From assembly GCF_000149955.1 (NCBI RefSeq), contig NC_030994.1:2658366-2722365 (forward strand): a stretch of 64,000 nucleotides of DNA, in the 5' to 3' direction. A model generated the notes under the pieces. It was not told the DNA's origin. It ran no database searches and worked only from the letters and a program-made list of their open reading frames with translations. The translations under genes and the position numbers were made by a program. Source of the stretch: Fusarium oxysporum f. sp. lycopersici 4287. Lineage: Eukaryota; Ascomycota; Sordariomycetes; Hypocreales; Nectriaceae. This document shows positions 1-11,006 of this stretch, in pieces. The first letter of the stretch is position 1, and every line of letters starts with the position of its first letter.

Positions 1-1248
1 CTCAACGTCTACGCTATGCGAACCAAGGAGTGGTACGGATGGCACTTCCCTGAGATGGCCAAGATTCTCAACGACAACTTGGCTTACGCTCGCGTCATTC
101 TTGCTGTTGGCATGCGCACCAACATTGCCGATAGCGACCTCTCTGAGATTCTTCCCGAGGAGATTGAGACTTCCATCAAGGCTGCCGCCGAGATCAGCAT
201 GGGTACCGAGATCACCGATGAGGATCTTGACAACATTAAGCTCCTGGCTGACCAGGTCATTGTCTACTCCAACTACCGAACACAGCTGTCCTCGTACCTC
301 GAGAGCCGCATGCGCGCTATCGCTCCCAACCTGACTGCTCTCGTTGGCTACCTCGTCGGTGCACGTCTCATTGCCCACGCTGGCTCTCTCATCAGCTTGG
401 CCAAGTCTCCTGGTTCCACCATCCAGATTCTCGGTGCCGAGAAGGCCCTCTTCCGCGCTCTCAAGACTAAGCACGATACACCTAAGTACGGTCTCATCTA
501 CCACTCTTCACTCATCGGTCAGGCGACCGGCCGAAACAAGGGTAAGATCGCTCGTATGCTGTCTGCCAAGGCTGCTCTAGGTCTCCGTGTCGATGCCCTA
601 GGTGATGCCGAAGACGACGCTGATGAGGAGGAGCGCGCTATCCTTGGTCTCAGCAACCGCATCAAGCTTGAGAACCACCTCCGCAAGCTCGAGGGCAAGC
701 CTCTTCTACCCAAGGGCGCCAACGTCACCCCCTCTGGTGAGATTGTTGGTGCTGGTCAGTTCACTCTCAAGGAGACCCGCCGATACAACGGTGACGCCGA
801 TGGTGTTGCTGATGATGAGGAGACCAACGAAGCTACCCCCGCAAAGAAGCTCAAGAAGGCCAAGAAGCTCATCGAGGAGGTTGACGAGGAGATGAAGGAT
901 GCTGAGGATGACAGCGACGACGAGGCTGCCACTCCTGGCAAGCCCAAGAAGCTCTCCGAGGCCGATTACGAGCGCCTTGCCGAGGAGGCCGGTATCTCAG
1001 TCAAGAAGTTCAAGCGCAAGTACGAGCGAGGTGACGTTGAGCTGAACGCCGATGGCACACCCAAGGTCATCAGCAAGAAGGAACTCAAGAAGCTGCGAAA
1101 GGCCGAGGAGAAGGCCACACCTTCCAAGTCGCAACCCGCCGCCGAAGAGACTGATGGCAAGAAGAAGCGCAAGCACGACGACTCAGAAGACGAGGAGCCC
1201 AAGAAGGAGAAGAAGCAGAAGAAGAAGAAGCGACACTCTGAGGCTTAG
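1..1248 (+). CDS. NOP58: Nucleolar protein Nop58 (box C/D snoRNP core), 5' truncated by the window edge
   Basis: The reading frame is open from base 1 and begins inside the gene with [19 protein letters not shown], the conserved NOSIC/Nop region of Nop58/Nop5. The Nop domain that binds the snoRNA-15.5K complex follows ([20 protein letters not shown], then [20 protein letters not shown]). After about residue 230 the protein becomes a highly charged Lys/Glu/Asp tail ending in a KKE/KKK-rich stretch, which is typical of eukaryotic Nop58 and its nucleolar targeting. Known family role: a core scaffold of box C/D snoRNPs that guides 2'-O-methylation and early pre-rRNA processing. About 415 residues are visible with no intron; the N-terminal part lies outside the window. 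Nop56 is the closest alternative, but the KKE tail and the [17 protein letters not shown] region fit Nop58 better. Confidence 0.93.
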   Translation, partial: LNVYAMRTKEWYGWHFPEMAKILNDNLAYARVILAVGMRTNIADSDLSEILPEEIETSIKAAAEISMGTEITDEDLDNIKLLADQVIVYSNYRTQLSSYLESRMRAIAPNLTALVGYLVGARLIAHAGSLISLAKSPGSTIQILGAEKALFRALKTKHDTPKYGLIYHSSLIGQATGRNKGKIARMLSAKAALGLRVDALGDAEDDADEEERAILGLSNRIKLENHLRKLEGKPLLPKGANVTPSGEIVGAGQFTLKETRRYNGDADGVADDEETNEATPAKKLKKAKKLIEEVDEEMKDAEDDSDDEAATPGKPKKLSEADYERLAEEAGISVKKFKRKYERGDVELNADGTPKVISKKELKKLRKAEEKATPSKSQPAAEETDGKKKRKHDDSEDEEPKKEKKQKKKKRHSEA

Positions 1249-2531
1249 AGGCCCTCAAGTAAACGTCCACGGCGCAAGTCGTGACGATGCTGAATCAGAC
1301 ACAATTGTAGGACTTTGAGGTTAACCAATCTCATCCTACCTGCTTTACTCGTACTCGTCTAAACACTGACGACGAACCCGCTCCAAAACGAAAGATCATA
1401 TTTCAAGTCAACCCAACAACAGACTATTGGACGGTTCCCGATGTGTAGATATATGATACCTGAGAGACTCCTGGCATGGCATCTTCTGCCCGCACCTTGT
1501 TTCCTGGCTGGCTGGCGTTTGGGTGGAGGGCATATTGGCGTGATTTGGTTTTATCCCTTTTTCGTATTTTCAACTTGACCCTCTGTCCCCTCCCCGTCCC
1601 CTGGGTGGATGCGCGGTGACTTCTGGAGAGGAATTACTATGCTTTGATGTATCATTACGGGAGGGTGAACAGAGGGATATAGAAGAGAAAATTGTCAAGT
1701 TTAAAAGTTAATCCTCAAGTTTGGCCTGCCCTGGATATTGTGATTGCTAAATGAGTTGAAATCGTGATCATGAATCGTCGAGCAACGTGATATCTAGTCC
1801 ATTTTCTATATATACGAGTGGGTTGAAGTATTTGTTGATAGTCATCGTATCGTAGAGGAGGTACAAAGATCAAGACTATCCTAAATTTACCTAAACTTAC
1901 TAAAGTTACCTAAGTTAAGTAAATCTAGCATAAAACTCAGGCAATTTTAGGGTCCATGAATTTTGAAGCTTTTAGTTGTTTTTATGTTCTGAGGCCAGCC
2001 ACCCCAAGTTTCTCAGGCCAGTACAGCCGGCAGAGTCTTCAGGTACACAATCAGACGAAACACTTTCACCAACACAGCAATATCAGAAGGAAAAGGGTAT
2101 ATTCATAGCGATTGGGTATTTTCCATGACGTTAAGGGATCATTCAGAAACCATCCTCATTAAATGCTCATCTGAGCAAACCAAGGGTATCCATCACCAAA
2201 AAGAAGAGGCACAAGACACCACCCCTATCCACCACCACTCCCTCGATAGAAGAAGAAAGTAGAATACATACACTAAAAGTGAAGAAGCGCAATGAGCGAT
2301 GGCGATTGTTGTTGAGATGGGTATCAGAGTGCAGCGTCGAAAGCAAAAACGTGACAGGTCATTCAGTTGAGTTAGACGGGCAAAGCTGGGGTGTAGCTCT
2401 GATGAAGACGAGAAGAGAGCAGTCGAGCCAATGCTTCCGAAATCAAGTAGACCAGGCTAGAACCCGAAACGGGAACCCTCAAGCGTTAGCCCATTGCCTC
2501 AAGTGATACGCACGAGGGAAGAACGCCGTGA
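1249..2531. other. Intergenic region between NOP58 and the stomatin gene (convergent 3' ends)
   Basis: No credible coding region is seen. It holds the two 3' untranslated regions and, at 1875-1960, an AT-rich stretch of TAAATTTACCTAA-type words that belongs to the dispersed repeat described separately. The only ORF over 70 codons (near 2279-2506) shows no recognisable protein. Confidence 0.6.
1875..1960. repeat. Degenerate copy of the dispersed CTAAGTTTACCTAAG repeat
   Basis: This stretch carries ACTATCCTAAATTTACCTAA followed by CTTACTAAAGTTACCTAAG, the same internal core as the better preserved copies near 4.1, 36.4, 37.1, 49.5 and 59.2 kb. Clear terminal inverted repeats are not visible here, so this looks like an eroded copy. 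Confidence 0.45.
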
Positions 2532-3704
2532 TTAGATGTTCTCCACGACGCGGGCGTTCATGGCCTGTTGGAAACCTGGGTCCTGACCTCCAAAGTCATT
2601 TTCGTTATCCAGGGCACGAGCGCTGGATTCGCCAGTTTGGTTGGCCATGGCGGCGTTGAGAGCGTTGCCCATGGTCTGATTAGCAGCAGGTAAGAAAATA
2701 ACCTTGCTATTAGCAGACTTGGCCATGGCTTGCATAGCCTCGAGGTATCGGATCTGCATGGCAGGAGCCGAACTCAGGATATCGGCAGCTTGTCGCATAA
2801 GCTTGGCGGATTCGACCTAGGAGGAGTATGTTAGTCATATGTGACCAAGTGAAAAATGAGGTAGAATGTTACCTCAGCCTTAGCGGCAATGATCTTGCTT
2901 TCACCGATACGCTTGCTCTGAGCAGCCATAGAGAGTGACTCCTGCAGCTCCTGACTGAAGACAATATCCTTGATGAGCATGCTCTCAACCTGAACACCCC
3001 ATCCAGCGGCGACGTCTTCAATGATTTCTCCAATGGACTGAGCAATCTCTTCACGGCGCTCGATGACATCCTGAAGAACGCGAGCACCGACGACGTGCCG
3101 GAGAGTGGTCTGAGTGCGCTCCATGAGAGCCTGCTTCACGTTATTGATACCGAAAGCAGCCTTGTGAGGGGAGACAATGTGGTAGTAGATAACTGAGGTC
3201 AAGCGAAGAGTAACGTTGTCCTTCGTCATGCAAATCTGCTCGGGCACCTCTGTGGTCTGAATCTTTACATCGATCTGAATAAGTCGCTCGCTGAGAGGGT
3301 TGATATTAACCAGACCAGGATCGACGGCCTTGTAGAACTTTCCGAACTTCGTGACGAGGCCGACGTTACCCTGGTTGACCTCCTTGAAGGGGTTGGGGCA
3401 GATGATGCAGCAGGGAACGGCACCCATGGTTCCAATGATAGTTCCGAGAGCGTTCACTAGAGGTTTTAGCCGAAGTGTCAATATCATGATTTCCTTGATA
3501 CTCACTCATCGAACCATACCAGCCCTTGGGGTTGGCATCGTTCTCAACAACAGTCGCATAACTGCGCTGGAGATCTTCTTTCTTGGGAGGCTCAACTGCC
3601 ATCTTGTGCTGTGCCATGAAGCCTCCGTTGCCCTCCATCACAGGAGCCTTAGTTGGGTTTGCGGAAGAGCTTCCGCCGTTGATCATGCCCTCAGTGGACG
3701 ACAT
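2532..3704 (-). CDS. Stomatin/prohibitin-family (SPFH) membrane protein
   Basis: Three exons on the minus strand: 3506-3704, 2873-3456 and 2532-2816. The introns are 49 bp (3457-3505) and 56 bp (2817-2872), both with good splice signals. The joined product has 355 residues. After a variable N-terminus comes the cysteine-bearing segment GAVPCCIICPNPFKEVNQG, probably a membrane-associated and palmitoylated hairpin. The SPFH (band 7) domain follows: VGLVTKFGKFYKAVDPGL, the ICMTKDNVTLRL strand, and the coiled-coil-prone QALMERTQTTLRHVVG to AQSKRIGESKIIAAKAE helices. The C-terminal oligomerisation segment contains QIRYLEAMQAMAKSANSKVI. Stomatins scaffold cholesterol- or ergosterol-rich membrane patches and regulate channels; the partner in fungi is not evident from sequence. 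Subcellular location (plasma membrane or mitochondria) is not certain. Confidence 0.9.
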
Positions 3705-6468
3705 TGTGGATTGTGAAGTGTGTTGTGCTGTGTTGATTCGAGAAATGGTTTACTTGAAAGTTGTTTAGGGTTGATCAAAGAAGTTGCGAGATACTCGATG
3801 ATCAATGTTGTTTTGTTAGGTGATGGAATGTCAGTGACAAGATGCAAATGTTTCACGTTGGAGGCGGGGAGAGGGTGTTATTTAATGTTGTCGGGCAGGT
3901 TCAACCCACCCTCAAGCTCAGCTCATACATCCTTCCTTCAGAGCTACGACCTAACGTCAGGTCAATGAGGTGACGTCGACCCCATGGGAAGTCGCACCCG
4001 ACACAACCCAAGCTTCGTGCAGTGCAGATGCAGGCGCAGGCATCAGGGAGCAAGAAAACTTCCGACCCGAGGGCAAGATGTCAAAAATGACTAGTCTAAG
4101 GCCCACTAAATTCATACTAAACTTACCTAAATATTTTTGTCATCTAAGCTAATACCTCTGAAGTTTTCTTGCCCCCTCTACCCCTGTAGCCTGGAACCTT
4201 GAGCTGGTGCACAGGTGACACGGGGAAAGAGCGATCTACTTTCCACATTGTGGAGTCCGTGTGGCATGCAGCCCCCTTGGCGGTGATTTATGATTCGCCT
4301 ACATGATCTTACCGGAAGGGACTTGTGGGGCGCAAGGCTTGGAGGTGCCGCTAGGCTCCTGCATGAGAAAGAGCTCTTGATTTCGTCGCGGGAATACGAC
4401 CAACACGATGGGATATGGGACGAGGCATTATCAAATCAGGAAATGACAATCACAAGCCATTTGAGGGTTTAACCTGAACTCTAACGATGGAGGGTTCGTC
4501 AGTGTCGATATTTGCTTTCTGAATTGAACTATGGGAATAAGACACGTTTGCTCAAATCCATGATATGGCCAAGACTTTTGGTAAGCTCTCGGCTTTGGTG
4601 AACCCGGTAACGATGTGCGTTGGCCAAGCATTACTCGAATGACATATACGGTAATGTCTTTTGTTTCTGCCTCACAGGGCGATGTCTTCTCACGTCAATG
4701 TTGTTGAACCACGGTCCATTCTCGGAGATAGCTTCAACAAGACGAGAGACTAGCCCCAGGGCCAGAGGCAAATAGTGCAGATCCCTGAATCTACTCCGCC
4801 TCTTTGAGGATAAACGGCCACGATAGTTTGGCTAACACTTGTCATTACGCCCGATTGTTGTTGGTTTCCATGACCGCTGGACTTTTTCACCCACGGAGAC
4901 TCGGCAGAGCTACTGACCGACCCTGACCAATCATATCATGAGCGCAAGTCCAGAAGAGGATAACTCGAGCGCTGTTGGACGTGTAATGTCATTGGGTCAG
5001 GGACGTGTGATCAGTTGCACTGCCTCTTGGAATTGTTCAAGTCAATGTCCATCCACTTGTCATTGTTGGTCACCCTTCGGCTTGGCGATGCCGGGATGGC
5101 ATTTGCTGTATCTGGAAATGGCCGGAAGCAAGAAGCCGTAGCTTTAGCTGTTGGATGGGGATAACATTCTAGAATGATTCCCGGCGCTAACATCTCATGT
5201 TGTCGACATCCAATATCTCCAGGTGTCGCCCAGCAGTGCCTTGATCATTTGCCACTTGAGATATCCCTCGTGTAAGTCGGGCAAGCCTGATGGCTAGGTA
5301 TGGACACTTTCATGATGAGTCAATGTATTCCAAGACTAAGCTTTGGTCTTCTCAGCCCTAACCCTTCTGATGATTCTCCTAAAGCTTATGGTGATATGCT
5401 CATAAATTACCAAGGATATTGTCCTTAGCTAATTTTACCTCTTACTGCGCACCGTCTACCTGGCGCTTGGGTAAGATCTAGGTCTTCAATTGCTGGCCCT
5501 CAACTGTTGGCCCTAGACAACTGAGCCTCAAAACAAGCTCAACTCCACAAGGCAGACCGCTAATCTCTGTCTCCATCTCATCACCTGATAATCAAGGATA
5601 TCTTTTGGTACAACAACTGTTAAGCTCATTGCTCAGCCTTGACACAGCCCCGGAATGTAAATTGCTTAGTTTGATCCTTTACCGGGTCCGGCTCCGAAGA
5701 TCTCGGCCCCGTTTTTGATGCCTGGCCGATCACACACTCCGAACCCCGGCCGTAGGATCGCCGCATGACGAAAATGTCATGAAGATTCCCCAGATAAACA
5801 ATATGCAGGAATGAAGAGATCCACTGTTAATTTTCTGGAAAATTGTTGTTCTTTGAGATTACCCCTTTCTGTTTGCATAGCCACTTCTAGACTGTGAAGG
5901 ATGGTTGTTGGCTTCGAGGAAGAGTCATGTCAGCAGAAGAAGTTTCAAATCAATATTGGATAGCAAGGCTCAGTCTTCATAGCCATTGACGGTGTTGGTT
6001 TCGGTAATGACCGATATGATGATATGAGTTTGCCCCCAGAAGTTGCGGGCCATGATACAGGGTAATCTTCCAACCTGGTGTAAATACATGAGACTAGGTC
6101 AATGGCTTTGGCATTGAATCAATTGGCAATAGAGTGAGACACTCTAGCAAAAATAGCTGTCCTTTTATTGATTCACAGACCCTATGGTTGTATGAGTTCT
6201 TGTTGCATCGTGAACTGAACATACCAGATGAGCTGATGTGACACTTGTCAAGCTAACAAACTCACTCACAGCCACGCACAATCTGACACTAGCAATCCAT
6301 TCTCCAAGTACGAACCCAACAACAAAAGCCATTAAATACTGAGCCACGTCTACTATTCCTTCGATTGAAACTGCTGACCGGAAATCTGTTTCACAGACTC
6401 GCGAAAGAGTTGGGCAAGGATTGAGGAACGCTGTTACAGCCACGTTCTTCAACAAACAGCACAACCTG
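3705..6468. other. 2.8-kb intergenic region between the stomatin gene and the first tRNA-Asn
   Basis: The first 200-300 bases should contain the stomatin promoter. A well-preserved MITE-like element lies at 4046-4177. The remaining ORFs are short (at most about 100 codons), lack recognisable domains and are not supported by splice logic, so I see no gene. Confidence 0.55.
4046..4177 (+). repeat. MITE-like element with matching terminal inverted repeats
   Basis: The left end reads GAGCAAGAAAACTTC and the right end GAAGTTTTCTTGCCCCCTC, so about 13-14 bp (GCAAGAAAACTTC) are perfectly inverted. The AT-rich interior carries CTAGTCTAAGG and ACTAAACTTACCTAAA, shared with the other copies in the window. 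It is about 132 bp long and has no coding capacity. A target-site duplication could not be assigned with confidence. Confidence 0.7.
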
Positions 6469-6553
6469 TCCCCTGTGGCTTAGTTGGCTAAAGCGTCCGA
6501 CTGTTATTAAATAGACAATCGGGAGATCGGAAGTTCGAGCCTTCCCGGGGGAG
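6469..6553 (+). tRNA. tRNA-Asn (anticodon GTT) with an 11-bp intron
   Basis: The cloverleaf can be folded by hand. Acceptor TCCCCTG pairs with CGGGGGA (6546-6552), the D stem is GCTT/AAGC, the anticodon stem TCCGA/TCGGG, and the T arm is GGAAG-TTCGAGC-CTTCC. The loop reads CT-GTT-A, followed by an inserted TTAAATAGACA at the usual 37/38 intron position. The discriminator base is G6553. A TTTT terminator for RNA polymerase III follows at 6559-6562. A near-identical gene lies 0.6 kb downstream. Confidence 0.92.
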
Positions 6554-7095
6554 TTCTCTTTTGCTAATTCCATCTATTTTTTATGTTGAGAATGCCAAAT
6601 GATTGCTGTGTTTTTGGGTCTACGGAGCTTGAGTTGCCGTTGAGTTGACGTTGGAGGTCAATTGACTCTATGGCTTATGACATTTAATGTCTGGCGGAAG
6701 GCTGGCCCGGGCCTTTGAACAACAGAGCTGTCCTCGCTCAGACCTGAGACAACTGTTGCATGATATGTTAGAGAACTTTGACTTGCATCTTTGCATTTTC
6801 AGCCGTACCAAATGTCGAACGGACACTTTTTGCTTCTGTCGTCTGGCATTGTCTAACCTGTGGACTGTAGAGTCCCCTCTGAGCTAACATCACCAAAACT
6901 GGACTGGATGATGTTACATCTGCCTCTGTTCGTTTCACCACTGTTTCTCCACAAACTCTACTCAACTCGTAGTCAAGTATCCTCTCCAACTCTCCAACTC
7001 TTAATTTCTGTCACCTTGCGTCTCAGCTGTCGCGAAACTGCTACCCTCACCAACATAGTACCCAATTCCGTGGCGGCCTTCATCAAATCAGCTCA
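6554..7095. other. Spacer between the two tRNA-Asn genes
   Basis: This 540-bp spacer has ORFs on both strands but none with recognisable protein content. Apart from the RNA polymerase III terminator of the first tRNA I see nothing in it. Confidence 0.5.
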
Positions 7096-7179
7096 TCCCC
7101 TGTGGCTTAGTTGGCTAAAGCGTCCGACTGTTACTTGCAGACAATCGGGAGATCGGAAGTTCGAGCCTTCCCGGGGGAG
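7096..7179 (+). tRNA. tRNA-Asn (anticodon GTT) with a 10-bp intron
   Basis: The mature sequence is the same as in the copy at 6469: acceptor TCCCCTG/CGGGGGA, D stem GCTT/AAGC, anticodon loop CT-GTT-A, T arm GGAAG-TTCGAGC-CTTCC. The intron differs, reading CTTGCAGACA instead of TTAAATAGACA, so only the final GACA is shared. A T5 terminator lies at 7200-7204. The pair looks like a local duplication whose intron has diverged while the mature tRNA stayed constrained. Confidence 0.92.
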
Positions 7180-7574
7180 ATACGCTCCTCAAGATCATCT
7201 TTTTGGTGTTGTGGGTAATTTTTGTGCTGGAGAAGACACTACGCCCCACTAGGGCTCACATATGGGCTGGGATCTTGAAACAGGCCGTAATGGCATCGAT
7301 GAGTGATGGGACTTTGTGAAGATATGAGCGATCATGTGAACCTTGTGAGTCAGTGTTGTTGTTGGAAGCTTCGATGACCTGAGACAACTTGGCTGATAGT
7401 AGGAATGTAAGATGCACTGATAATCTTTGCACCATGTTCAGCCATGGGAACTCTTCACGTAAGTAGTAGCAAACCGTCGAAACTTTGGTGCATGCCGAAC
7501 AATCTATTATCATAAATTCCTCTTTGTCCCTGTATCGAACATGCTGGTGCAACTCAGGGACGGCAGCATGCCAC
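7180..7574. other. Intergenic region between tRNA-Asn and the P450 gene
   Basis: About 395 bp downstream of the P450 stop codon. It holds the tRNA terminator and presumably the P450 3' untranslated region; no gene is visible. Confidence 0.5.
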
Positions 7575-9333
7575 TCATTGAGGTTGCGGCGACCTTCGCC
7601 TTACCCACAATCTAACAGACCTCCACGGTTGCGCTGAAGCAACTCCCTTGACTACCGAAGGCGATGGCCATCTTTCACTCCCCGCGGGTTCGAGTTCGTA
7701 AAGGCTGATAAACACTGAGATATACATGAGCACCTTTCTCAACGTAAACTCCGAATCATCACACATCGTCAATGTTCCATCTAGAAATGTTAGTTAGTCC
7801 TCGACTGCCATGTAAGAGGATAAACATACCTGATGCTCGGACTGTGCATGGTTCAGCTCTCTGCGTCTTGACACCCTTCTTGTCCACTGTATCTTCGAGG
7901 TATCGTCCAACTTGCCAGACCTTGGCATCTGTGAAGCTTCTGGGATCAGAGTGATGCAGATCATTCACAATGTGTGCGAACGTTCCCTTCTTCAGAACAA
8001 AGCTGTCTTCCTTGCCTTTGAGAATCACATCCTCCTTCAGATACCGCGCTGACCATCCTCCACCGTATAACCTCAATGTCTCAAGGTATACTCCCTGAAG
8101 CAGAGGGCATTTAGTAACAAGACCTTCCAGGTCAAGTTTCTGAACCTGAGGAGGAATCCAAACGGCGCCACCGAAATCGTTTTTAGGCTGGACGATCTTG
8201 ACGAATGGGGTGATTTGTTCGCGGATTTGAGATAGAAGAACAGGGTCTTGGTACAATTCGAATAGAGACCATGAGATGAGCGATGTAGAGTTGACAGTAG
8301 TCGCCCAAAGAAGAGCAACATCAAATGTAGCGCGGACATCGATTGGTAGACCATGTTTTCGGTAGACTTCGGTCCTGGCGCGTACAAGAGGGCTGATGGT
8401 GTGAAAATCCTGCCATTTCGTAGCCGGTTCTTCATCGCTGAGAAACTTGTCCAACTCGGTGTGATACTCCCGCATGAATGTGAGTAGTCTTCCAAGAGCG
8501 ATTCTGGCGCGCTGAGAGCTTGGGAAAGGCGCCCATACGGGAACACCCATTGCCAGCGAGTGGAAAGCATCGTTGAAGATCCACAGATGAGACCAGATAT
8601 CGGGATAGATCTCGACGAAGTCTGTGCCGAAGACTGAGATGGTGGCTGTTCTGGCGATGAAGGTCTTCATTAGTTCAAAGAAGTCCACAGCCATGATCTT
8701 TTCGTCTCCAGTGTCCTCCAAAAGTTCTGCATTTGCTTGACGTTCCCAGTCCATCTGATCAGTGGGATAGCTGTTGAAGGAGATTGCATCAGCAGCATTG
8801 TCGTCAAGATCTCGAAGCGTAGCCTTGGCCAGGGTATCAAGATGAGAACCGCTCAGATACTCCTTGGTGATTTGATACACCTCAGGAGCAGCTTTATCAT
8901 AAGCAGCAAGATCCTGCTTCGAGAGGCCAAAATTGGTCATCATAATCCGTCGTGCAACATACTCCTTATCGGCGACAGATTCCGGCTGCTCAAGAAGACG
9001 AGCCACAAGTGAAGGTCGAAAGACAAAAGAGTGAATGCTCTGGAATAAGCGGATTGAAAAGACACCCTGGGCATATCGATTTCTGAAGCGCGTCAAAGCT
9101 GACGAAGGACTGAGGAAAATACGCGGAGCATGGCCGAACAACGGTACCCAAAAGGGTGCAAGAGGAGGCGTTTTTGATCCATCCTTTCTAGAAGAAGATG
9201 AACTGCCTGTAAAGAGTCTTGTTGTGATGAAGAGGATTATGGTTGTGACAAGGATAGCTTGTAGGGGATATCGTTGGGCGTGGGGGATGAGAGTCTCATT
9301 GAGGCGCTCAAGAAGAGCCTCGAGACGGTCCAT
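7575..9333 (-). CDS. Cytochrome P450, CYP7/CYP8-like, with an unusual heme-binding loop
   Basis: Two exons, 7830-9333 and 7575-7780, separated by a 49-bp intron (7781-7829; GTATGT donor, CTAAC branch, CTAG acceptor). The joined product is 569 residues. An N-terminal membrane anchor lies near residues 24-40, followed by a proline hinge (KTPPLAPFWVPLFGHAP). The I-helix segment LLWATTVNSTSLISWSLFEL (about 341-360) has the WAxxxN pattern of CYP7/CYP8 enzymes instead of the usual A/G-G-x-D/E-T-T. The K-helix ExxR is ETLR (418-421). The heme loop is RASDGTLTMCDDSEFTLR: the axial Cys (about 508) is present, but the usual Phe and the glycine after Cys are not. CYP7/CYP8 relatives hydroxylate sterols or isomerise prostaglandin endoperoxides; the substrate here cannot be inferred. 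No biosynthetic cluster surrounds it. Confidence 0.85.
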
Positions 9334-9945
9334 ATTGAGATGGGGATCAGTAAATACTGAAGTGGTTCAACATGAATGATGAAGGAAATAGAGTTTGGTA
9401 AAGTTGAGGCGATACGTGGTTTTGCTGCTGAAGATGCAAACTTGAGAGCTCTTGTATGGATCAGACCCGCCCGTGCTGACAGGCGTTGCTCAGCCGTAAG
9501 TTGTAGGGGCTGTGCACTGTAGTCAGAGTGTTACAGTGGTTGGTGCACCACATCAGGACTTTCAATGCAATGAACTAAATGCTCAAAGAAACTCCGTCTA
9601 ATATTATAGTTCTCTATATAAGTTTAATTGTTATTAATCTTTTTGCTTTTGTACAGACGTCTCTCTCATGAACTCAGTGCTATTGACTGAACTTATACTG
9701 TCACATCAGACATATAAGCAGAGAGCCATGGAACCTACAGGATACAAGCCAATGCAAGAGAGCAGGTAGGCAGACAGGCAGAAACATCATTTGGCACACT
9801 AGCAAGCAATTGACATATTTGTGAGACTATTTCATGGGCCGGCCTTCACAACTGCTGTCCACCAAGTGGATATCGATGTGTCACAGCTCAAAGAATCAGC
9901 ATCATATTTCGCTGTACGGGTACAAGTTCTCCAACAATTAGATCT
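9334..9945. other. Intergenic region between the P450 gene and tRNA-Gln
   Basis: This 0.6-kb region should contain the P450 promoter on the minus strand and the upstream flank of the tRNA. An AT-rich patch is present around 9600-9650. No coding region is seen. Confidence 0.5.
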
Positions 9946-10017
9946 GGTTTCGTGGTCTAACGGTTATGACTGCGGATTCTGATTCCGCCAGCGAGGGTTC
10001 GACTCCCTCCGAGACCT
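9946..10017 (+). tRNA. tRNA-Gln (anticodon CTG), no intron
   Basis: Acceptor GGTTTCG pairs with CGAGACC (10010-10016, one G-T pair). The D stem is GTC/GAC, the anticodon stem GCGGA/TCCGC with loop TT-CTG-AT, and the T arm GAGGG-TTCGACT-CCCTC. The anticodon CTG reads CAG (Gln). The discriminator is T10017 and a TTTT terminator lies at 10022-10025. Confidence 0.92.
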
Positions 10018-11006
10018 TTCCTTTTGCTGTTTTAGATCATCATTTTTGTCGTTTGGGTTGTTGATATCTCGTAACTCGAGAATGACGAAGTACGAACTTC
10101 ATGCGATGCGTGGTTGGGGATACTTTAGGCTGCATTGTCGAGGCCTCCAGTATCTTGATCTGGCGTTAAAGGTGGGATTGAGTTGTGCACCGGGAGACGA
10201 CAGCCTGGTATAATGGCCTTGCTACACTATAAAAGCCACAAGTTTGCGACTTGAAAAGAAGAAATACCCTTCGTCATGGTAAGGTTATGGAACAAGATTT
10301 TCAGACTTCCGATGAAGCTCAGTAGCCTTTACTTATAGAGACAGAGTTCATGACGGGAAAAAGCGTATATCCAGTTTTTTTCTGATAGCTACATTTTACG
10401 AAAACGTTTCGTTATAGCAATCACGTACTTCAGGCTTGACTAGAGGGGTATATATGTAATGGAATGGTTCGAGTCGGGGGTTGGCGACGTTTGTCCTGGA
10501 TATTGCGCGATGTTCATATCCATCACAAGATTTCGGAAGCTGAACTGTAAGTCAAACGTTACTTGACCGTTTATACCGAGAAACAACTCAATTCCACTCG
10601 AAAAGTGACCTCTAAATCCAATTTAATATTCAAAAGACATCTACTAAATAATTGCATATAATTCTCTGTCTTACAAGTCCATTCCCATTCCTGGCCATCA
10701 TTGGGTTGGCGCTCCGATGATCGGCTGCCTCAGGCCCCAACCGGTTGCATCATCCGTCTGAATCTGGCAACTTACTCTTAGGTGAGCTCCAGCAAGTGCT
10801 TAGAACAAAAAATCTCTCCCCCTTTTAATAAACAGAACGAACCCCTCTTTGGCCAAGGTAAAGTAGCTACCGGATCGCAGCCAAGGTCCCTGGCAGCTCC
10901 GGTACCTTGTTGTCTCGTGCCTCTTATCGACGCGCTATCCCGCTACCCCCGCCATAAACTACCAGACACATCCCATGATGAGCTCGATTTGAGCCGAATA
11001 GTCACT
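10018..11006. other. Intergenic region upstream of ATM1
   Basis: About 1 kb between tRNA-Gln and the ATM1 start. The frame of ATM1 stays open upstream to 10782, but the first codon there is GTG and the extension looks like untranslated leader. I see nothing else recognisable. Confidence 0.5.

Noticed and set aside
4046..4177. Assignment of the repeat to the Fusarium mimp family
   Set aside because: The ends begin with GGGAGCAAGAAAACTTC rather than the CAGTGGG-type end of mimps as I remember it; size is also smaller.
10782..11006. Extension of the ATM1 frame 75 codons upstream
   Set aside because: The extension begins with GTG, contains no ATG before 11007 and does not resemble the family; the mitochondrial presequence starts naturally at 11007.
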